A stretch of DNA of 64,000 nt, taken from NCBI GenBank assembly GCA_009668205.1, contig WJYM01000001.1:372001-436000 (forward strand), written 5' to 3'. This document shows positions 1 to 10,500 of this stretch, one piece after another. The translations under genes and the position numbers were made by a program. Source of the DNA: Enterobacteriaceae bacterium RIT691. Lineage in GTDB: Bacteria > Pseudomonadota > Gammaproteobacteria > Enterobacterales > Enterobacteriaceae. Positions within the stretch are counted from its first letter, which is position 1. Each line of letters opens with the position of its first letter. The notes below the pieces were generated by a model, which was not told the DNA's origin, ran no database searches, and was given only the letters and a program-made list of their open reading frames with translations.

Positions 1-954
1 ATCAGGCGCATCGTGCTCATTCTTCATACCGAGCGGCGCACCTGAGTGTTTATCCCGGCCAAAAATAGTCTGCTGTTCTTTCAGCGGCGTACGATCCCAG
101 GACTCCACATGGAACTGGATAATGCGCACCGCCTGATAAGAGCCGCCCACGGCCCAGGCCGGTTCACCCTGCCCGTCGGTCACCCAGACGATGTCATTCA
201 TCAGTTTCGCGTTGCTGCTGTCGGGGTTCGCCGTGCCATCTTTAAAGCCGAGCAGATTGACCGGAGTCTCCTTACCTTTACTGCGGGCAGCGTGATCGGA
301 GATAAAGCCTTCACGCTTCCAGCGCACGCTTAACAGATCCGGGGAATGTTTGATGATATCGCGCAACGCGTGGATCACCGTGTCCTGCGTATTGGCGCAA
401 ATCTGCAACAGCAGGTCACCATGACACAGTGCCGCATCCAGTGAATCATTTGGGAAACGGGTCATTGGCTGCAGCTTTTTCGGCGTAAGCGCCGCCAGGC
501 CAAAACGCTCATCAAACAACGCATGCCCCAGGGACACGGTGATCGTCAGGTTATCTGGCGCGATGTACGGCCCGAGAATACCGGAGTCCATCGGTGGCAT
601 GCGCGGATTTGGCGTCTCCGGTGCCGGGCCGCCGGTGGTCAGGAACGTAATGCGATCGGTCAACAGCTTAAACAACCGCGTGAGATCGTCCTTGTCACTG
701 GCGAGCACGTCAAAAGCCACAATCATCATTGAGGCCTGCTGCGGCGTTAAAATTCCCGCCTGATGCAAACCATGAAACGGTTGGGCTTCCATGCGCGCAT
801 CCGGGGATAGTGTCCCCGGCGCACTCTGCGGTTTTGCCGCATGCGCGACCGGGCATCCCCCGGTTAGTGCCAGCGCGCCACCCAGCGCGCCGATATTTTT
901 CAGTAAGCGACGACGTGACGGTTCATTCACGTCGTGCTGTTTGCTCTGTGTCAT
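1..954 (-). CDS. efeB: Dye-decolourising haem peroxidase EfeB (3' part outside window)
   Basis: The minus-strand frame opens with ATG at 954 and runs open to the window edge, giving about 318 of roughly 420 codons; the C-terminus is missing. A twin-arginine signal is visible (SRRRLLKN near residues 13-20, then a hydrophobic stretch ending near AHA), so export as a folded periplasmic enzyme is expected. The DyP-peroxidase motif GFKDGTANP lies in the last third of what is visible. In E. coli EfeB is the periplasmic haem peroxidase of the EfeUOB ferrous-iron system. The start codon lies 5 bases downstream of the efeO stop, so it is the last gene of the efeUOB operon. Confidence 0.95.
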   Translation of the reverse strand, partial: MTQSKQHDVNEPSRRRLLKNIGALGGALALTGGCPVAHAAKPQSAPGTLSPDARMEAQPFHGLHQAGILTPQQASMMIVAFDVLASDKDDLTRLFKLLTDRITFLTTGGPAPETPNPRMPPMDSGILGPYIAPDNLTITVSLGHALFDERFGLAALTPKKLQPMTRFPNDSLDAALCHGDLLLQICANTQDTVIHALRDIIKHSPDLLSVRWKREGFISDHAARSKGKETPVNLLGFKDGTANPDSSNAKLMNDIVWVTDGQGEPAWAVGGSYQAVRIIQFHVESWDRTPLKEQQTIFGRDKHSGAPLGMKNEHDAPD

Positions 955-959
955 TACGC

Positions 960-2087
960 TTAGTCCAGTCCGAGGATCCCGCGCAGCTGCGCCAGATCTT
1001 CCGCCAGCGTAGTGATCGGCCCTTTCAGCGCGTTGCGATCGGCATCGGTCAGCTTGTCGTAAGTCTCAAAGCCGTCTTTGGTTTTGTACTTCGCCAGAAT
1101 ACCGTCCACTTTTTTGAAGTTGGCATCCACTTTTGCCAGCAGCGCACTGTTTTCTTTTTGCAGCTGCGGACGCAGTAAATCGACAATCTTCTGTGCGCCA
1201 TCAACGTTAGCCTGGAAATCCCACAGGTCGGTATGGCTGTAACGGTCTTCTTCGCCGCTGATTTTGCTGGCCGCCACTTCTTCAATCAGGCCCGCCGCAC
1301 CACCGACCACTTTTGACGGTGGGAACGCCAGTTCACTGATGCGTTTTTGCAGCTCAAGCACATCGCTGTTCAGCTGAGTGGCGTAGCTGTCCATGCCTTT
1401 GGTGGAGTTATCGCCAAATAGCGCTTTTTCCAGACGGTGGAAACCGGTGAACTTCGGATCTTCGGCTTTCTTCTCGTAATCGTCTTCACGGGCATCAATG
1501 CTGCCATCAAGATCGGAGAACAGCTCGGCAATCGGCTCGATACGCTCGTAGTGCTGACGAGTCGGGGCATACAGCGCTTTGGCTTTTTCGATGTCACCCG
1601 CTTTAACAGCATCGGTAAAGGCCTGAGTGCCTTTCACAAGCTCTGCCGTTTCTGCGGTGACATAGGCTTTATACGCGGTGATGGCTTCGCCGAGGCTCAG
1701 CACAGCATCCGCTTTCGCCGCATCCGCCGTGGCTTCACCCTTCACGGTCAGCGTCCCTTTCGGGTTCGTCAGCAGGCCACAAGTCATTTCATACTGACCC
1801 GGCTGCAGGTTGGCCGTCAGTTTCTGGGTGAAACCTGGCGCGATGTTTTCACGCTCTTCGACCACCATCACGCCCTTAAGGATCTCCCACTCCAGCGCCT
1901 TCTGGCTATGGTTCTGGATGATGAACTGGGTTTTACCGGCGTTCACGGTGACGCTCATCGGTTCACACTGTTTATCCGTGACGGTGACTTTAACCTGCGG
2001 AATATCAGCGGCCTGCACACAGAAGGCAGAAGAGAACAGCGCAGCGATGCCCAGCTGCAGCGCACTACGGCGGAAATGAATCGTCAT
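960..2087 (-). CDS. efeO: Periplasmic iron-binding protein EfeO
   Basis: 375 residues, the usual EfeO length. A Sec signal peptide is visible ([21 protein letters not shown]). Residues about 30-115 form the cupredoxin-like N-terminal domain, with cysteines in KQCEP and MTCGL. The rest is the helical imelysin/M75-type domain carrying the HxxE-type motif in [11 protein letters not shown], a probable metal site. The family delivers iron from the periplasm to the EfeU permease. It sits between efeU (41-base gap) and efeB (5-base gap) on the same strand. No truncation was seen. Confidence 0.95.
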   Translation of the reverse strand: MTIHFRRSALQLGIAALFSSAFCVQAADIPQVKVTVTDKQCEPMSVTVNAGKTQFIIQNHSQKALEWEILKGVMVVEERENIAPGFTQKLTANLQPGQYEMTCGLLTNPKGTLTVKGEATADAAKADAVLSLGEAITAYKAYVTAETAELVKGTQAFTDAVKAGDIEKAKALYAPTRQHYERIEPIAELFSDLDGSIDAREDDYEKKAEDPKFTGFHRLEKALFGDNSTKGMDSYATQLNSDVLELQKRISELAFPPSKVVGGAAGLIEEVAASKISGEEDRYSHTDLWDFQANVDGAQKIVDLLRPQLQKENSALLAKVDANFKKVDGILAKYKTKDGFETYDKLTDADRNALKGPITTLAEDLAQLRGILGLD

Positions 2088-2128
2088 GACCTATCCCTTT
2101 TAAAAGTATGTTGTAACTAATCTGTCAA

Positions 2129-2962
2129 TTAAGGTGCGCTGCGCGACGGTGCCGCCGCGGCGCGAGGCGGCAGTGCAAACAGCACCAACGCCGGAATCAG
2201 ATAAATAAAGTAAACCGCCACTTCGCTGACGCTCGGCGCTTCCTGGTAGCCAAAAATGCCTTCCAGCAGGGTGCCAAACAGCGTGTGCGTTGAGAGGGTA
2301 TTGCTGAGGTCGAAGGCGACGTCCTGGAAATGGTTCCACAACCCGGCTTCGTGGAAAGCGCGGATCGCGCCCGCGGCAAGCCCTGCCGCCACCAGCAGAA
2401 TAAACAGGCTGGTCCATTTGAAGAACGCGCCAAGATTAATCCGCAGACCGCCCCAGTAAAGCAGGAAGCCCAGCACAACGGCAGTAGCCAGACCCAGCAT
2501 CGCCCCCAGCGGCGGCCAAATGCCCAGGTCCTGCTGGAAAGAGGCCAGCAGGAAGAACACGGACTCCAGCCCTTCACGCGCGACGGCGAAAAACACCATC
2601 ATGATCAGCGCCCAGCCGTGGTTGTTGCCCTTTTGCAGCGCGTTATCCACCGCCGCTTCCAGCTGTTTTTTCACGTTGCGGGACACTTTGCGCATCCAGA
2701 ACACCATCCAGGTCAGGATGAAGACGGCAATGACCGCCACCAGCCCTTCAAACATCTCCTGCTGTTTCTGCGGGAATTCACCGGTCGTTTCATTGATGAA
2801 AATGCCCAACCCCAGGCACAGCGCAGCGGCCAGAAACACGCCTATCCACATCACGCCAATCCAGCGCCCGCGCTGGGTACGCTGCAGATAGCTGGCAATA
2901 AGGCTGACGATGAGGGCAGCTTCCAGCCCTTCGCGTAACATAATGAGAAATGGAACAAACAT
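2129..2962 (-). CDS. efeU: Ferrous iron permease EfeU (FTR1/OFeT family)
   Basis: 277 residues, with several hydrophobic segments consistent with an inner-membrane permease. The two REGLE iron-binding motifs of the FTR1 family are present at residues 10-14 and 129-133. First gene of the efeUOB operon, preceded by a Fur box. From memory, the E. coli K-12 copy is broken by a frameshift; this one reads through without interruption, so the system should be functional. It imports Fe2+ under aerobic, acidic conditions in strains where it is intact. Confidence 0.95.
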   Translation of the reverse strand: MFVPFLIMLREGLEAALIVSLIASYLQRTQRGRWIGVMWIGVFLAAALCLGLGIFINETTGEFPQKQQEMFEGLVAVIAVFILTWMVFWMRKVSRNVKKQLEAAVDNALQKGNNHGWALIMMVFFAVAREGLESVFFLLASFQQDLGIWPPLGAMLGLATAVVLGFLLYWGGLRINLGAFFKWTSLFILLVAAGLAAGAIRAFHEAGLWNHFQDVAFDLSNTLSTHTLFGTLLEGIFGYQEAPSVSEVAVYFIYLIPALVLFALPPRAAAAPSRSAP

Positions 2963-3021
2963 GCCTGAAACCCTTCAGTGTGAACCGCAGTCAATCGATG
3001 CAAAGTTTCGTAAATATGAGT

Positions 3022-3040
3022 GATAGTGATTATCATTACG
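3022..3040 (-). promoter_or_regulatory. Fur box upstream of efeUOB
   Basis: Read on the minus strand, the 19 bases are CGTAATGATAATCACTATC. They match 16 of 19 positions of the Fur consensus GATAATGATAATCATTATC, including the whole central block. The site lies 60-78 bases in front of the efeU start, so iron-dependent repression of efeUOB is the natural reading. It could also act on the divergent nucleoside-transporter gene, but the distance makes that less likely. Confidence 0.85.
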
Positions 3041-3139
3041 ACAGAAAGAAAAACAAGTGAAATGTTTGAAGAATGATGTCAGGTTGTAAAACGTTGCCAA
3101 CGACATGGTTATCAGACTAAGTGAAATTTTCGCACTCGC

Positions 3140-3161
3140 GCCACGTAACCGTTTACGTGGC
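3140..3161. repeat. Perfect 9-bp inverted repeat before the nucleoside transporter
   Basis: GCCACGTAA (3140-3148) and TTACGTGGC (3153-3161) are perfect inverted arms around the 4-base centre CCGT. The element ends 50 bases before the transporter start codon. It could be a regulator operator or a leader-RNA hairpin. No T-run follows, so it is not an ordinary terminator. I do not recognise it as a CRP, CytR or PurR site. Confidence 0.6.
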
Positions 3162-3211
3162 CAGGCGGCTGTGGCTAAATAGGCGCCCCTTTTACCTGCA
3201 AAATTAATAAA

Positions 3212-4396
3212 ATGGCTACTTTTCTTCACTTCCTGTTGGCGCTCGTGGTGATCCTTGCGCTCGCCTGGCTGGTCAGTTTTGACCGGAAAACCATTCGCTT
3301 TCGTTATATCGCACAGCTCATCGTGATTGAAATCGCCCTGGCATTCTTTTTCCTGCATGCCGAAAGCGGTTTATCCGTCATCAAACACGTCTCCGGGCTG
3401 TTTGAATCCTTATTGAAATTCTCGGCTCAGGGCAGCGATTTTGTCTTTGGCGGCATGAGTGAAAAAGGTCTGGCCTTTATTTTCCTTGGCGTGCTGTGTC
3501 CGATTATTTTTATTTCCGCACTGATTGGTATTCTCCAGCACTGGCGTATTCTGCCGATTTTTATTCGCGTCATCGGCACGTTGCTGTCAAAAGTGAACGG
3601 TATGGGCAAGCTCGAATCTTTCAATGCCGTCAGTTCGTTGATCCTCGGCCAGTCTGAAAACTTCATTGCTTACAAAGGGGTTCTGGGCGACCTCTCCTCT
3701 CGTCGCCTGTTCACCATGGCCGCGACGGCGATGTCGACGGTCTCGCTGTCGATTGTGGGCGCGTATATGACCATGCTTGATGCGAAATATGTGGTCGCGG
3801 CGCTTGTTCTGAATATGTTCAGCACCTTCATTATTTTGTCGGTGATTAACCCAACGCGTCCCGATGCTGAAGCCGAAATAAAGCTTGAGAAAATGCACGA
3901 GTCGCAGAGCTTCTTTGAGATGCTGGGGGAATATATTCTGGCCGGTTTCAAGGTGGCGATGATTATTCTGGCGATGCTGATTGGCTTTATTGCGCTGATT
4001 AGCGCGGTGAATGCCCTCTTCTCTTCGCTGTTTGGCATGAGCTTCCAGCAGATTTTGGGCTACGTGTTCTACCCGCTGGCCTGGCTGATTGGGATCCCCC
4101 TGAGCGATGCCCTGAACGCGGGCAGCATTATGGCAACCAAACTGGTGGCCAATGAATTTGTGGCAATGATTGAACTGCAGAAGATTGCGGCAAATATGAC
4201 GCCACGGGGCCTGGGGATCCTTTCGGTGTTCCTGGTGTCATTTGCCAACTTCGCGTCTATCGGGATTGTCGCGGGTGCCATCAAAGGCCTGAACGAAAAA
4301 CAGGGTAATTCCGTTTCCCGCTTTGGTATTCGCCTGGTGTACGGCGCAACGCTGGTGAGTTTACTTTCGGCGAGCTTTGCCGGGCTGGTGCTTTAA
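3212..4396 (+). CDS. Concentrative nucleoside transporter (NupC/CNT family)
   Basis: 394 residues, close to E. coli NupC (400). The family core is clearly recognisable: [20 protein letters not shown], then [12 protein letters not shown], and later [16 protein letters not shown] and [14 protein letters not shown]. The protein is strongly hydrophobic and should be an inner-membrane nucleoside:cation symporter. It differs enough from E. coli NupC that I treat it as a paralogue (NupX/PsuT-like) rather than nupC itself. The ATG at 3212 fits the N-terminus of the family, but no clear Shine-Dalgarno sequence precedes it. A bidirectional terminator follows. The specific substrate cannot be read from the sequence. 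Confidence 0.88.
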   Translation: MATFLHFLLALVVILALAWLVSFDRKTIRFRYIAQLIVIEIALAFFFLHAESGLSVIKHVSGLFESLLKFSAQGSDFVFGGMSEKGLAFIFLGVLCPIIFISALIGILQHWRILPIFIRVIGTLLSKVNGMGKLESFNAVSSLILGQSENFIAYKGVLGDLSSRRLFTMAATAMSTVSLSIVGAYMTMLDAKYVVAALVLNMFSTFIILSVINPTRPDAEAEIKLEKMHESQSFFEMLGEYILAGFKVAMIILAMLIGFIALISAVNALFSSLFGMSFQQILGYVFYPLAWLIGIPLSDALNAGSIMATKLVANEFVAMIELQKIAANMTPRGLGILSVFLVSFANFASIGIVAGAIKGLNEKQGNSVSRFGIRLVYGATLVSLLSASFAGLVL

Positions 4397-4402
4397 CATC
4401 GT

Positions 4403-4433
4403 GTCGGGTGGCGCTGACGCTGACCCGACCTAC
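4403..4433. repeat. REP-like palindrome
   Basis: GTCGGGT (4403-4409) and ACCCGAC (4423-4429) form an imperfect palindrome with the GGTGGCGCTGACGC-type interior seen in enterobacterial REP/PU units. It lies just after the transporter stop codon. Only one unit is visible, so it is a single REP-like sequence rather than a full BIME. Confidence 0.5.
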
Positions 4434-4440
4434 AACTCAT

Positions 4441-4467
4441 AACGGCGGGACTTTCCCGCCGTTTTTG
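4441..4467. terminator. Bidirectional rho-independent terminator
   Basis: ACGGCGGGA and TCCCGCCGT form a perfect 9-bp stem with a T-run on the plus-strand side. It ends the nucleoside transporter transcript and lies 6 bases from the stop codon of the convergent DUF3574 lipoprotein gene, so it may serve both. Confidence 0.85.
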
Positions 4468-4472
4468 TATGC

Positions 4473-4901
4473 TTAAAACTGTACGCAGACCGGTTGGTCG
4501 ACCCGCATCACCGATTCCTGCGCAAAGCGGGATTTGTAGATCCCTCTCAGTGCTTCGATGTTGGTTTCGCTCTGTGCATCTTTCCCGTGGATAAGCATCA
4601 GCGCTTTGCTCTGCTCACGCGCAACGGTGCCGTCATTGCCCAGCCACTGCCCACGAGCATCAAATACCGTCAGCCCGTCTTTGAAGCGCGGCGTGACGTC
4701 ACGATCGACAAACTGCTGCCATTCCTGGGCAGTGATATCTTTCCCGGCCGGGCGGCTCATGCCGAAATAGAGCGTGGTTTGCTGCATCTGGTTATCCGTT
4801 TTGCAGGTCTGCGTATCCGCCGTGTTCTTCTGGGCAGGTGCGACGCAGCCCGTCAACGCTAACGCCAACGCGATGGCGGCATATCCCATTTTGATTGTCA
4901 T
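4473..4901 (-). CDS. DUF3574-type lipoprotein
   Basis: 142 residues. The N-terminus MTIKMGYAAIALALALTGC is a lipoprotein signal peptide with lipobox LTGC, so Cys19 should be lipidated after cleavage. The remainder (LYFGMSRPAGKDITAQEWQQ onward, ending QPVCVQF) resembles DUF3574 proteins, which have no assigned biochemical function. It is convergent with the upstream nucleoside transporter and appears to be a single-gene unit. Family assignment is from memory of the sequence pattern. Confidence 0.75.
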   Translation of the reverse strand: MTIKMGYAAIALALALTGCVAPAQKNTADTQTCKTDNQMQQTTLYFGMSRPAGKDITAQEWQQFVDRDVTPRFKDGLTVFDARGQWLGNDGTVAREQSKALMLIHGKDAQSETNIEALRGIYKSRFAQESVMRVDQPVCVQF

Positions 4902-5019
4902 TGTTCGCTATCCTCATTATTTTTTTAGCCGGAAGATATCAGCGCATTTTCAGGCGATTAGCAAGAAAAAAGCCCGCTTTCACGTCGAGAGTTTCACAGG
5001 AATCAATGTGTATAAAAGC

Positions 5020-5657
5020 AGCAGTGGAATCATTCCGTTCACTATAAGTCCACTGCTACTCTGTTATCCCCGCAGCGGTGAACGTGTGAAGGGGATTCAC
5101 CGCCATCCCCTTACATTATTCGGCCCATCCATGGGCCTCACCCCTTCGGGGCCAGCGCAAGCGCTGTTCAAATTTGTGCCCGACAAATTTTTCCCGGCTC
5201 CCGGCAAAAGAAAATCGCCGCTTCACGGAACCTCAACCTTCAGCAACTGGCTAATCGGGTCGGGCGAGATGCAACGTCCCTGTAAGTCACGCCCTCAGCC
5301 CGCATCCATGCGGGCTGCCCCGGCCAGGTGCTGAAGGTTGAGGCGATTTTCAGCCGGACCAAAACCCCACACATCAGCTTCAGTGAGCACTGGTGTTGGT
5401 CCCCGCTGAAACCGCCGAGCTGACGACCAGATGACAAGGTCAATCCGCCATGGATGGCGGATTGAGGCGAAATGAGACAGGGACGTCGAGTCGAGCCGGC
5501 CGCAGGTAGCTGGTTGGCAGGGAGGTTTAGTGCAAAGCACCGGTTTCATTCGCGGGGTCGCAGGGATTGACAAGGGAGACGCGAGAGTCTCCCTTGTCTC
5601 GTTCACGTGCTGCGAAAGTTGAGGTGGCTGAAAGTCATAAAGTGAACGGAATATAAC
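5020..5657. repeat. Hairpin-rich non-coding element with terminal inverted repeats
   Basis: ATTCCGTTCACT (5032-5043) and its exact reverse complement (5641-5652) bound the segment; the left copy sits in the loop of a 9-bp inverted repeat (5020-5028/5049-5057). Inside are perfect hairpins: 5075-5082/5096-5103, 5122-5128/5131-5137, 5153-5158/5161-5166, 5170-5177/5183-5190, 5296-5305/5308-5317, 5356-5362/5396-5402, 5441-5451/5454-5464 and a 12-bp stem 5569-5580/5587-5598. A long-range 15-bp stem pairs 5231-5245 with 5329-5343 and is extended by 5211-5219 with 5342-5350. Three hairpins share CAT-cc/gg-ATG tips. No convincing gene is present (longest frame about 100 codons, no family resemblance). 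It may be a mobile repeat or encode a structured RNA. Confidence 0.6.
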
Positions 5658-5684
5658 TCCTCAGTGCCTTCGCAAGGCTAAGAG

Positions 5685-7193
5685 TTACTCAGCCTGCAGC
5701 TTAGACGGCGGCGCAGAGTGGTAATGCGCATCGGCGTCGGCAAAGCGCTTCTGCATCGTGGCAGACGGCACTTTATCCAGCAGGCTGAACACCACAATCC
5801 CGATGCTGCCGAAGATGAAACCAGGGATGATTTCATACAGGCCGAGCCAGCCGAACTGTTTCCAGACGATCACGGTAATGGCACCAATCACCATACCGGC
5901 CAGCGCGCCGTTACGGGTCATACGTGACCACATCACCGAGAACAGCACCACCGGACCAAATGCGGCACCGAAGCCTGCCCAGGCGTAGCTCACCAGACCC
6001 AGCACGCGGTTTTCCGGATTTGCGGCCAGCGCAATCGCCACCAGCGCCACCACCAGCACCATCAGGCGGCCAATCCATACCAGCTCTTTCTGGCTCGCGT
6101 TTTTGCGCAGGAACGCTTTGTACAGGTCTTCGGTAATCGCACTGGAGCACACCAGCAGCTGGCAGCTCAGGGTCGACATTACCGCAGCCAGAATCGCGGA
6201 GAGCAGAATACCGGCAATCCATGGGTTAAACAGGATCTGCGCCAGCTCAATGAACACGCGCTCACTGTTCTGGTTAACCGCACCCGCCAGCTGTGGGTTG
6301 TTGCTGAAGTAGGCAATGCCGAAGAAACCGACCGACACCGCGCCGGCCAGGCACAGGATCATCCACGTCATACTGATGCGACGCGCATGCACGATACTGT
6401 GGTGAGAATCCGCCGCCATAAAGCGCGCCAGAATGTGCGGCTGACCGAAGTAGCCCAGGCCCCAGCCCATCAAAGAGATAATCGCGACGAAGTTCAGGCC
6501 CTTGAGCATATCGACGTTCTCGATGCTCTTCTGCTTAATGACTTCCAGCGAATCGCCAAAACCGCCAACGGTGAGGATAACGATAACCGGCGTCAGGATC
6601 AGCGCAAAAATCATCAGGCTCGCCTGCACGGTATCGGTCCAGCTGACCGCGAGGAATCCACCGACGATGGTATAGATGATGGTCGCTGCCGCACCGGCCC
6701 ACAGCGCAGTTTCATAGCTCATGCCGAAGGTGCTTTCGAACAGACGCGCCCCCGCCACAATGCCGGATGCACAGTAGATGGTGAAAAACAGCAGGATAAC
6801 CAGCGCCGAGATAATCCGCAGCACGCGGCTTTTATCTTCAAAACGACCGGTGAAGTAATCCGGCAGGGTCAGGGCGTTGTTATTCACTTCGGTGTGAACA
6901 CGCAGACGACCCGCCACCAGCTTCCAGTTGATCCATGCGCCTACGCACAGGCCAATGGCAATCCAGCTTTCGGAGATCCCGGAGAGGAAAATCGCCCCCG
7001 GCAGCCCCATCAGCAGCCAGCCACTCATGTCCGATGCCCCGGCGGACAGCGCGGTCACAAACGGGCCTAAACTGCGGCCGCCAAGAATATAGTCGTCAAA
7101 GTTTTTGGTGTTGCGCCATGCAATAAACCCAATCAGGATCATGCCAAAAATATAAATGAGAAACGTCACCAACATCGGTGTACTAATAGCCAT
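5685..7193 (-). CDS. putP: Sodium/proline symporter PutP
   Basis: 502 residues, exactly the usual PutP length, hydrophobic throughout, SSS family. Recognisable segments include the N-terminal GGRSLGPFVTALSAGASDMS, in which the family places Na+- and proline-binding residues, and GWGLGYFGQPHILARFMAA. It imports proline with Na+ across the inner membrane, feeding the PutA oxidase encoded divergently. The shared 401-base control region holds PutA operators, so both genes should be induced by proline. The hairpin-rich element lies directly after its stop codon. Confidence 0.97.
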   Translation of the reverse strand: MAISTPMLVTFLIYIFGMILIGFIAWRNTKNFDDYILGGRSLGPFVTALSAGASDMSGWLLMGLPGAIFLSGISESWIAIGLCVGAWINWKLVAGRLRVHTEVNNNALTLPDYFTGRFEDKSRVLRIISALVILLFFTIYCASGIVAGARLFESTFGMSYETALWAGAAATIIYTIVGGFLAVSWTDTVQASLMIFALILTPVIVILTVGGFGDSLEVIKQKSIENVDMLKGLNFVAIISLMGWGLGYFGQPHILARFMAADSHHSIVHARRISMTWMILCLAGAVSVGFFGIAYFSNNPQLAGAVNQNSERVFIELAQILFNPWIAGILLSAILAAVMSTLSCQLLVCSSAITEDLYKAFLRKNASQKELVWIGRLMVLVVALVAIALAANPENRVLGLVSYAWAGFGAAFGPVVLFSVMWSRMTRNGALAGMVIGAITVIVWKQFGWLGLYEIIPGFIFGSIGIVVFSLLDKVPSATMQKRFADADAHYHSAPPSKLQAE

Positions 7194-7359
7194 TAATTAT
7201 TCTCCAGAATAACGCTTTTTATGCCTGCTACCGGAACGAAGTATCAGGCTCCATTTTTACGGGCGGAGCGTATCCTGCCGTAAGCGGAATTTATTCACAA
7301 ACGATTTAACACTGCATTTACAGATAAAACATCCCGTCAACAGGATCAATGTCCTATAG

Positions 7360-7558
7360 GTTGCACTCGCTCACGCTTTTGTTGGTTGCACCTTTTAAAA
7401 ATGTTAACTCCCGCAGAAAACCTGGCCGCAATCCGTATTCTTAGCGTGCTTTTTATTGTTAAAGCCTTTTAACAATCCATTGCTTTTCCTGATTGCTGGC
7501 GAGGTCACACTTAACACGGTTGCACAAAGTTGCAACATGGTGGATATTTCCGTGCAAC
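7360..7558. promoter_or_regulatory. put control region with five PutA operator hexamers
   Basis: The divergent putP-putA intergenic region (7194-7594) contains GTTGCA at 7360-7365, 7385-7390, 7519-7524 and 7529-7534, the last overlapping its inverted partner in GTTGCAAC, and TGCAAC at 7553-7558. PutA uses its N-terminal ribbon-helix-helix domain to bind GTTGCA sites in E. coli, where five are described. The sites cluster near each promoter, fitting autorepression that proline relieves. No other gene or repeat was seen in this stretch. Confidence 0.85.
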
Positions 7559-7594
7559 CAAAGCAGCAATAACAGAACAACAGGAGTTTCAGGC

Positions 7595-10500
7595 ATGGGC
7601 AGCACTACCATGGGCGTAAAACTTGATGACGCCACGCGCGAAAGAATTAAAAGCGCCGCAACCCGCATCGACCGCACGCCACACTGGCTGATTAAGCAGG
7701 CCATTTTCAACTATCTGGAAAAACTGGAAAACGACGACGCATTACCGGAACTGCCTGCGCTGCTGTCCGGTGCCGCAAACGAGAGCGACGAAGGCGTATT
7801 GCAACAGGAAGAGTCGCACCAGCCGTTCCTCGAGTTTGCCGAGCAGATCCTGCCGCAATCCGTTTCCCGCGCCTCCATCACAGCCGCCTGGCGTCGTCCG
7901 GAAACCGATGCGGTTCCGATGCTGCTGGAACAGGCGCGTTTGCCACAGAATATCGCCGATCAGGCGCATAAGCTCGCTTATCAGCTGGCCGAAAAACTGC
8001 GTAACCAGAAGACGGCCAGCGGTCGTGCCGGAATGGTGCAAAGCCTGCTGCAGGAGTTTTCCCTCTCTTCTCAGGAAGGCGTGGCGCTGATGTGCCTTGC
8101 AGAAGCGCTGCTGCGTATTCCGGACAAAGCCACCCGCGATGCGCTGATCCGCGATAAAATCAGCAACGGAAACTGGCATTCGCACATTGGCCGCAGCCCT
8201 TCCCTGTTTGTGAACGCCGCCACCTGGGGCCTGCTGTTCACCGGCAAACTGGTCTCCACCCATAACGAAGCCAGCCTGTCCAAATCCCTGAACCGCATCA
8301 TCGGCAAGAGCGGCGAGCCGCTGATCCGCAAAGGCGTGGATATGGCGATGCGCCTGATGGGCGAGCAGTTCGTGACCGGCGAAACCATCTCTGAAGCGCT
8401 GGCGAATGCCCGCAAGCTGGAAGAAAAAGGCTTCCGCTACTCCTACGACATGCTGGGTGAAGCGGCGCTGACGGCCGCCGATGCGCAGGCCTATATGGTC
8501 TCCTATCAGCAGGCAATCCACTCGATTGGGAAAGCCTCCAACGGGCGCGGCATTTATGAAGGCCCGGGCATCTCAATTAAGCTTTCTGCTTTGCACCCGC
8601 GCTACAGCCGCGCGCAGTATGACCGCGTGATGGAAGAGCTGTACCCGCGCCTGAAATCCCTGACCCTGCTGGCGCGTCAGTACGATATCGGCATTAACAT
8701 CGATGCCGAAGAAGCCGATCGTCTGGAGATCTCCCTCGATCTGCTGGAAAAACTGTGCTTTGAGCCAGAGTTGGCGGGCTGGAACGGTATTGGCTTCGTT
8801 ATTCAGGCCTACCAGAAACGCTGCCCGTTCGTGATTGATTATCTGATTGATCTTGCCACCCGCAGCCGTCGTCGCCTGATGATCCGCCTGGTGAAGGGCG
8901 CGTATTGGGACAGCGAAATCAAACGTGCGCAGATGGACGGCCTGGAAGGCTATCCGGTGTATACCCGCAAGGTTTACACCGACGTTTCCTATCTGGCCTG
9001 CGCCAAAAAACTGCTGGGCGTGCCGAACCTGATTTACCCGCAGTTCGCTACCCACAACGCCCATACGCTGGCGGCAATTTATCAATTGGCCGGGCAGAAC
9101 TACTATCCTGGGCAGTATGAATTCCAGTGCCTGCACGGCATGGGTGAACCGCTGTATGAGCAGGTGGTTGGCAAAATTGCCGAGGGCAAGCTGAACCGCC
9201 CTTGCCGTATTTATGCGCCTGTCGGCACCCACGAAACGCTGCTGGCGTATCTGGTGCGCCGTCTGCTGGAAAACGGCGCCAACACCTCGTTCGTGAACCG
9301 TATCGCCGATAACACGCTGCCGCTGGATGAACTGGTGGCCGATCCGGTCAGCGCTGTCGAAAAACTGGCACAGCAGGAAGGTCAGGCGGGTCTGCCGCAT
9401 CCGAAGATCCCTCTGCCGCGTGAATTGTACGGTGAAGGCCGCGCGAACTCCGCCGGGCTGGATCTGGCCAACGAACACCGTCTGGCCTCTCTCTCCTCTT
9501 CGCTGCTGAACAGCGCGCTGCAAAAATGGCGCGCCCTGCCGATGCTGGAAAAACCTGTCGCCGACGGCGATATGGCTGCGGTGATCAACCCGGCAGAGCC
9601 GAAAGATGTGGTCGGCTATGCCCGCGATGCGACCGAACACGAGGTTGAGCTGGCGCTGGAGAGCGCAGTCAACAGTGCGCCTATCTGGTTCGCCACCCCG
9701 CCGCAGGAACGTGCTGCCATTCTTGAGCGCGCAGCGGTGCTGATGGAAGGCCAGATGCAGCAGCTGATGGGCATTCTGGTGCGCGAAGCGGGGAAAACTT
9801 TCTCGAACGCCATTGCTGAAGTCCGTGAAGCGGTTGATTTCCTGCACTATTACGCCGGTCAGGTGCGTGACGATTTCGCCAATGAAACTCACCGCCCGCT
9901 GGGTCCGGTGGTCTGCATCAGCCCGTGGAACTTCCCGCTGGCCATCTTTACCGGGCAAATTGCTGCCGCACTGGCGGCCGGGAACACCGTGATTGCCAAG
10001 CCCGCTGAACAGACCCCGCTGATTGCCGCGCAGGGGATTAACATTCTGCTGGAAGCTGGGGTGCCTGCCGGTGTGGTCCAACTGCTGCCTGGCCGCGGTG
10101 AAACCGTCGGGGCGCAGTTGACGTCCGACAGTCGCGTACGCGGCGTGATGTTTACCGGGTCAACCGAAGTCGCAACGCTGTTGCAACGCACCATCGCCGA
10201 TCGACTCGACCCTCAGGGCCGCCCGACGCCGCTTATCGCCGAAACCGGTGGGATGAACGCGATGATCGTCGACTCTTCCGCGCTGACCGAACAGGTAGTG
10301 GTAGACGTGCTGGCGTCAGCCTTCGACAGCGCAGGTCAGCGCTGCTCTGCCCTGCGCGTGCTGTGTCTGCAGGATGACATTGCCGATCACACCCTGACCA
10401 TGCTGAAAGGCGCGATGGCCGAGTGCCGGATGGGCAACCCGGGACGTATGACCACGGACATCGGTCCGGTGATTGATGTTGAAGCGAAAGGCAACATTGA

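Noticed and set aside
5295-5606. A minus-strand frame of 103 codons inside the hairpin-rich element
   Set aside because: It runs across several perfect hairpins, has no ribosome site and no recognisable protein pattern; the RNA or DNA structure explains the sequence better.
8573-10081. Long minus-strand frame (502 codons) opposite putA
   Set aside because: It is a mirror of the strongly biased putA coding frame; composition is rich in Arg/His/Gln as expected for an antisense shadow, and no domain is recognisable.
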